64,000 nucleotides of DNA, taken from the NCBI RefSeq assembly GCF_021601385.1, contig NZ_BQHO01000008.1, positions 1-64,000 of the forward strand, read 5' to 3'. A program made the translations under genes and the position numbers. This stretch comes from Pseudomonas parasichuanensis. Its GTDB lineage: Bacteria; Pseudomonadota; Gammaproteobacteria; Pseudomonadales; Pseudomonadaceae. The notes under the pieces are model-generated. The model saw only the letters and a program-made list of their open reading frames with translations. It had not been told where the DNA came from and searched no databases. This document shows positions 60,588 through 64,000 of this stretch, piece by piece; positions within the stretch are counted from its first letter, which is position 1; every line of letters begins with the position of its first letter.

Positions 60588-61886
60588 ATGATCAACATCG
60601 AAACGCCCACCTATTACACCGCGACCAAAAAATACAACCTCAGCTTCCCCACCCTTGAAGCCGACATCGAAGCCGATGTAGTCGTGATCGGCGGCGGTTT
60701 CTCGGGCATCAACACCGCCCTGGAAATGGCCGAAAAAGGCATCACCAATGTCGTCGTGCTCGAAGCCCGCTACCTGGGCTTCGGCGGCACCGGGCGCAAC
60801 GGCGGGCAGATCATGGCCGGCATCGGCCACGACCTGGAGAAGATCAAGAGCAGCGTCGGCGAACAAGGCCTGCGCGAGATCTTCGAAATCAGTGAGCTGG
60901 GCGCCGGCATCATCAAGGACCGCATCGCCCGCTACCAAATCGACGCCGACTTCTGCCACGGCTACGGCTACATGGGCTTCAACGCCCGCCAGGAAAAAAC
61001 CCTGCGCGCCTGGGAGAAAGACTTCAAGGCCATCAACGGCAAGGATGAAATCCGCTTCCTGGGGGGCTCCGAGGTCAAGCAGATCATCGGTTCCGACGCC
61101 TACAGCAGCGCCCTGCTGCACATGGGCGGCGGCCACGTGCATTCGCTCAACCTGCTGCTCGGCGAAGCCCAGGCTTTGGTGGGCCATGGCGCACGGATCT
61201 TTGAGCACAGCCCGGCGCTGGAAGTGCACTATGGCGAGCGCATCACCGTGCGCACCGGCCGTGGCTCGGTCAAGGCCAGCAAGCTGCTGTGGGCCTGCGA
61301 CAGCTTCCTCAACAAGCTCGAACCCGAGCTGCATGCGCGCACCGTCAACACTTACGCCTTCCAGTTGATGACCGAGCCGTTGTCGGATGAACTGATCCAG
61401 CGCATCAGCCCGATCCGCGGCGCCTACAGCGATATCCGCCCGGTGATCGACTACTACCGCGTCACCCGCGAGAACCGCCTGCTGTTTGGCGCCGCCACGC
61501 CTTTCGTGGAGCACATCCCGAAAGACCTCAAGGCGTGGAACCGCAACCTGATGCTGAAGATCTTCCCGTACCTCAAGGACGTGCGCATCGACCTCGCCTG
61601 GGGCGGCCCGATGGCCACCAGCGCCAACCTGTTCCCACAGCTCGGCACCCTGAGCAACCGCCCCAATGCCTTCTACGTGCAGGGCTACTCGGGGTTTGGC
61701 GTCACCCCCAGCCACATCATTTGCAAGATCCTCGCCGAAGGCATGAGCGAAGGCTCCAGCCGCTATGACCTGATCAGCTCGGTCAAGCATGCGCGCATCC
61801 TCGGCAAGGACCACATTCGCCCACTGCTGCTGACTGCCGGTAAAACCGTGCATCAGCTGTCGGGCTTCTTCAACGGCCGCCGTTGA
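60588..61886 (+). CDS. FAD-dependent amine oxidoreductase (DAO/gamma-glutamylputrescine oxidase-like)
   Basis: The 432-residue protein has a D-amino-acid oxidase-type FAD motif, VVVIGGGFSGINTALEMAE, and FGGTGRNGGQIMAGIG, as in PuuB-like gamma-glutamylputrescine oxidases. It oxidises a secondary amine or an N-substituted amino compound. It forms a two-gene transcript with a small cupin 29 bp downstream, and a FeaR-like AraC regulator follows on the opposite strand. A role in delivering aromatic amines to the adjacent arylacetate clusters is possible, but the enzyme family also handles polyamines. Confidence 0.8.
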   Translation: MINIETPTYYTATKKYNLSFPTLEADIEADVVVIGGGFSGINTALEMAEKGITNVVVLEARYLGFGGTGRNGGQIMAGIGHDLEKIKSSVGEQGLREIFEISELGAGIIKDRIARYQIDADFCHGYGYMGFNARQEKTLRAWEKDFKAINGKDEIRFLGGSEVKQIIGSDAYSSALLHMGGGHVHSLNLLLGEAQALVGHGARIFEHSPALEVHYGERITVRTGRGSVKASKLLWACDSFLNKLEPELHARTVNTYAFQLMTEPLSDELIQRISPIRGAYSDIRPVIDYYRVTRENRLLFGAATPFVEHIPKDLKAWNRNLMLKIFPYLKDVRIDLAWGGPMATSANLFPQLGTLSNRPNAFYVQGYSGFGVTPSHIICKILAEGMSEGSSRYDLISSVKHARILGKDHIRPLLLTAGKTVHQLSGFFNGRR

Positions 61887-61915
61887 TCTTTTTTGAACTG
61901 ACCAGGAGAACCACC

Positions 61916-62281
61916 ATGACCCTTACCGCCGTCCGCCAGGGTGTGCAATTGTCCGAACTCGACGCCTGGGGCACCGTTGCCGACCTGGGCTCGACCATCC
62001 TCGAAGGCGAGGTCAAGTGCTACGGCAAGATGACCCACGGCGCGCCGACCGACCCGGTCAGCAGCGCGTATTTTGGTACCACCCAGGGCAAGTTCCGCAT
62101 GGTCTACCCGTTCAGTGAACAGGCGGTGATCGTGACGGGGGAGATTCAGTTGACTGACGAGTCCACCGGGCAGGTGACGCGCTACAAGGCGGGTGATGCC
62201 TGGTTCGTGGCCAAGGGCACGCCGGTGTTGTGGGAAGTGTTGAGCGAGACGTTTGTGAAGCATTACCTTGCGGTAGCCTGA
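61916..62281 (+). CDS. small cupin protein (DUF861-like)
   Basis: The 121-residue single cupin domain contains EGEVKCYGKM, PFSEQAVIVTGEIQLTDEST and YKAGDAWFVAKGTPVLWEV, the pattern of DUF861/EutQ-like cupins that commonly accompany FAD amine oxidoreductases. The metal-binding histidines of classical cupins are not obvious, so a catalytic role is uncertain. The ATG at 61916 has CAGGAG six to seven bases upstream. Confidence 0.8.
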   Translation: MTLTAVRQGVQLSELDAWGTVADLGSTILEGEVKCYGKMTHGAPTDPVSSAYFGTTQGKFRMVYPFSEQAVIVTGEIQLTDESTGQVTRYKAGDAWFVAKGTPVLWEVLSETFVKHYLAVA

Positions 62282-62310
62282 TCCATCCTCGGGGTCGCTT
62301 TGCGGCCCTT

Positions 62311-62371
62311 TCGCCGGCAAGCCGGCTCCCACAGGGATCGCATGACCCTGTGGGAGCCGGCTTGCCGGCGA
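62311..62371. repeat. REP-type inverted repeat
   Basis: TCGCCGGCAAGCCGGCTCCC faces GGGAGCCGGCTTGCCGGCGA across a spacer; it is closely similar to the element at 56919-56979. It lies between the convergent cupin and AraC genes. Confidence 0.9.
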
Positions 62372-62376
62372 TGCTT

Positions 62377-63342
62377 TTAGCGCCCCGCCATCAACGCCAT
62401 CGCCCGAAAGTCCTTCGGCGACTGCTCGAACTGCTTCTTGAACGCCCGGCTGAAATGCGCCGAGTCGGTAAACCCCCACTTGAACGCGATCGAGGTGATC
62501 GACTCGCGCTTGAGAAACGGGTTGGACAGGTCATCAGCACTACGCTTCAAGCGAGAACGCTGGATATAGCGGCAAACGCTGTCACCCTCCTCCTCGAACA
62601 CCCGGTACAGATGCCGCACCGAGATGCTCAGCCGCTCGGCCAGGTTGGCCGGGGTCAGCCCAGGCTGGCCCAGCGACTCGTCGATGACCTTCTGCACATA
62701 GCCCCGCAGGTTGCCGCCGCCCACCCCGCCCAATGCGGCGGTATTGGGCTCGCCACGCTCGAAACCGGGCTCCAGCAGGGAAATGAACGCCGACTGCAGG
62801 GCATCGCCTTGCGCACCGCCTACGTCTTCCTCCTCGCGGCACAACTGGTCCATCAGCAAATGCAGCATGCGCCCGCAGGCGTTGGTCGAGGAGATCTTGC
62901 CGAAGGCGGCGCCCTGCCCGGTCACGTGCTTGCGCACCTGCTCGCGGGACAGCGACAGCGAGACGTGCTCGATCAGCCCGAATGGTGTGATCTCGCACGG
63001 GCCGACCGAGTCCATCAGCAGCAGGTCGCCGGGTGACAATTGCAGGCTCACACCGCCCTGGGTGATCCGCGAGTAGCCCATGCGCTGGCTGACCAGGAAG
63101 CAGTGCTGGTCGTCGTCACGGTCGGGGTTGTCGCCGAAGCGGCGGATATTGCCGGCATTGGTGCGCAGGTTGGCCAGGGCCAGGCCTGCGCGGTTGAAGG
63201 TGGCGATCTCGCCGATGAACAGCGCTCGGTTGAACGCAAGTTCAGTCTGGAAACGGCCGCACACTTGCTGCATGGCGGCGGTCCAGCGATCCAGGCCATC
63301 AGTGGCCGGCTGGGTGCTGCAGTGGGAAACGGGCTGGGGCAT
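62377..63342 (-). CDS. FeaR-like AraC-family regulator
   Basis: The 321-residue protein has an AraC-binding-like N-terminal domain (WTAAMQQVCGRFQTELAFNR, reminiscent of FeaR) and a C-terminal AraC helix-turn-helix (LTPANLAERLSISVRHLYRV; SITSIAFKWGFTDSAHFSRAF). FeaR activates tyramine/phenylethylamine catabolism in E. coli, whose end products are (4-hydroxy)phenylacetate, matching the two clusters in this window. The ATG at 63342 has GGAGG five bases upstream, which decides it over a GTG at 63354. It converges with the amine oxidoreductase-cupin genes. The FeaR link is family resemblance, not proven. Confidence 0.7.
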   Translation of the reverse strand: MPQPVSHCSTQPATDGLDRWTAAMQQVCGRFQTELAFNRALFIGEIATFNRAGLALANLRTNAGNIRRFGDNPDRDDDQHCFLVSQRMGYSRITQGGVSLQLSPGDLLLMDSVGPCEITPFGLIEHVSLSLSREQVRKHVTGQGAAFGKISSTNACGRMLHLLMDQLCREEEDVGGAQGDALQSAFISLLEPGFERGEPNTAALGGVGGGNLRGYVQKVIDESLGQPGLTPANLAERLSISVRHLYRVFEEEGDSVCRYIQRSRLKRSADDLSNPFLKRESITSIAFKWGFTDSAHFSRAFKKQFEQSPKDFRAMALMAGR

Positions 63343-63514
63343 GGCAACCTCCACACGCGGGCATTGTTGTTATGGGTCAATTGTTAACATGTTATCCATT
63401 GACGCACAACTGTCATCTGTTGGCCGGTGTAGCGAGCAGGTTTTATGCCAAGGTGCGAGGGGTGTTCTGGGTTTGCGCATGGGTTGAGAATGCCGGGGCT
63501 GCTTTGCAGCTCTA

Positions 63515-63578
63515 TCGCGGCACAAGGCCGCTCCTACAGGAGATCGCGTTCCCCTGTAGGAGCGGCCTTGTGCCGCGA
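63515..63578. repeat. REP-type inverted repeat (GTAGGAGCGGCC family)
   Basis: TCGCGGCACAAGGCCGCTCC and GGAGCGGCCTTGTGCCGCGA face each other across a short spacer (CTACAGGAGATCGCG region). It lies between the FeaR-like regulator and the gene at the right edge. Confidence 0.9.
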
Positions 63579-63602
63579 AAGGAGCGCGGAGCGCTCCCGC
63601 TT

Positions 63603-64000
63603 TCAAAGCGCTAGAAGGATACGTTGCAGCGCTTCAAAGGCCTGCCAGAGATACCCGCGCTGCTCAGCGCTGAGCGGGATATAGCGGCGGAACGCTGGCA
63701 CACGGTTGACCACTTCACTGGCCCCCATATGCTCCAGGCTGACCCGCCACAGGCCACCCTCGCAGCCAATGTTCAGGCGCTTGAAGTCCAGCGGCATCAA
63801 TGCGGCCTGCAAGGCGCTGTCGCTGCCGATACGCGCCTGCAGCCTTTCGAACAGTGCCTTGTCACCACTGCGCTGGCGGCAAGCCAGGCCGGTGCGGCGC
63901 AATGCCCCGCGGTGATGCATCTCCAGCTGCACACTGCCCTGCCCCGAGGCAGGCACACACAGGCTGAACTCGCACATCACCAGGTGCATCAGCAGGTGGC
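63603..64000 (-). CDS. DUF3156-like hypothetical protein, 5'-truncated by the window edge
   Basis: The visible 130 or so residues end ...LWQAFEALQRILLAL and contain LMPLDFKRLNIGCEGGLWRV, LEHMGASEVVNRVPAFRRYI and PLSAEQRGYL, a pattern I associate with the DUF3156 family of unknown function. The frame stays open to the window end, so the true start is outside; an internal ATG at 63989 is unlikely to be the start. No function can be assigned. Confidence 0.6.
   Translation of the reverse strand, partial: HLLMHLVMCEFSLCVPASGQGSVQLEMHHRGALRRTGLACRQRSGDKALFERLQARIGSDSALQAALMPLDFKRLNIGCEGGLWRVSLEHMGASEVVNRVPAFRRYIPLSAEQRGYLWQAFEALQRILLAL

Overview
This 64 kb window reads as chromosome of a Pseudomonas species of the P. 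putida group. The evidence is high-GC coding sequence with tightly packed ATGA-type gene overlaps, several families of P. putida-style REP palindromes (GTAGGAGCGGCC and GGGAGCCGGCTTGCCGGCGA types), and a paa gene order (paaXY divergent from paaFGHIJK, then paaABCDE, paaLM, paaZ) of the kind known in that group. The species call is inferred from gene content and repeats. No tRNA, rRNA or CRISPR was seen.

Left part (1-22.4 kb), accessory in character. The window opens with the end of an IS21-type insertion sequence that cuts off a serine hydrolase gene. Next come a LysR regulator, a PhyH-type oxygenase behind a 36-bp palindrome, and a lipoprotein. The most interesting locus is a minus-strand operon (7974 down to 3500) encoding a 2-oxoglutarate/Fe(II) oxygenase, a tRNA-dependent cyclodipeptide synthase, a DHA2-type MFS exporter and a flavin-dependent (LLM) monooxygenase. 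It is a compact candidate diketopiperazine pathway. Its promoter abuts a TonB-dependent receptor gene that stops after about 400 residues, which suggests insertion of the operon. Upstream lie an exported RidA protein, an exported flavin amine oxidase and an M19 dipeptidase. Then follows a six-gene operon for an SsuABC/TauABC-like ABC transporter with a class II aldolase, a 2-hydroxyacid dehydrogenase and an acyl-CoA-dehydrogenase-fold enzyme. A LysR gene, a Gln-type thiol dioxygenase (3-mercaptopropionate dioxygenase-like) and a four-domain rhodanese follow, so the block looks devoted to an organosulfur or amino-sulfur compound.

Centre (22.4-39.9 kb): the complete phenylacetate catabolon. PaaX and PaaY are divergent from CoA ligation, beta-oxidation-like and thiolase functions (paaFGHIJK), the ring epoxidase (paaABCDE), uptake (DUF485 protein, PaaL symporter, PaaM porin) and ring cleavage (paaZ). 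Similar AT-rich, partly palindromic promoter segments precede paaF and paaA.

39.9-52.3 kb: a cobalamin riboswitch controlling an ABC importer for a corrinoid-like ligand, a hybrid histidine kinase divergent from a LuxR-type response regulator, and a stress/envelope group (ClpP-like protease, small membrane protein, ybhPON-like phosphatase/cardiolipin synthase/YbhN set, KGG protein). A Bcr/CflA exporter with its TetR regulator behind a perfect operator-like palindrome ends this section.

Right part (52.3-64 kb): a homoprotocatechuate meta-cleavage cluster (hpaR, hpaA, hpaG1G2EDFHI) without hpaBC, followed by a FAD amine-oxidase-like enzyme, a cupin and a FeaR-like AraC regulator. The combination suggests that aromatic amines, phenylacetate and hydroxyphenylacetate are handled by neighbouring modules. 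A DUF3156-like gene runs off the right edge.
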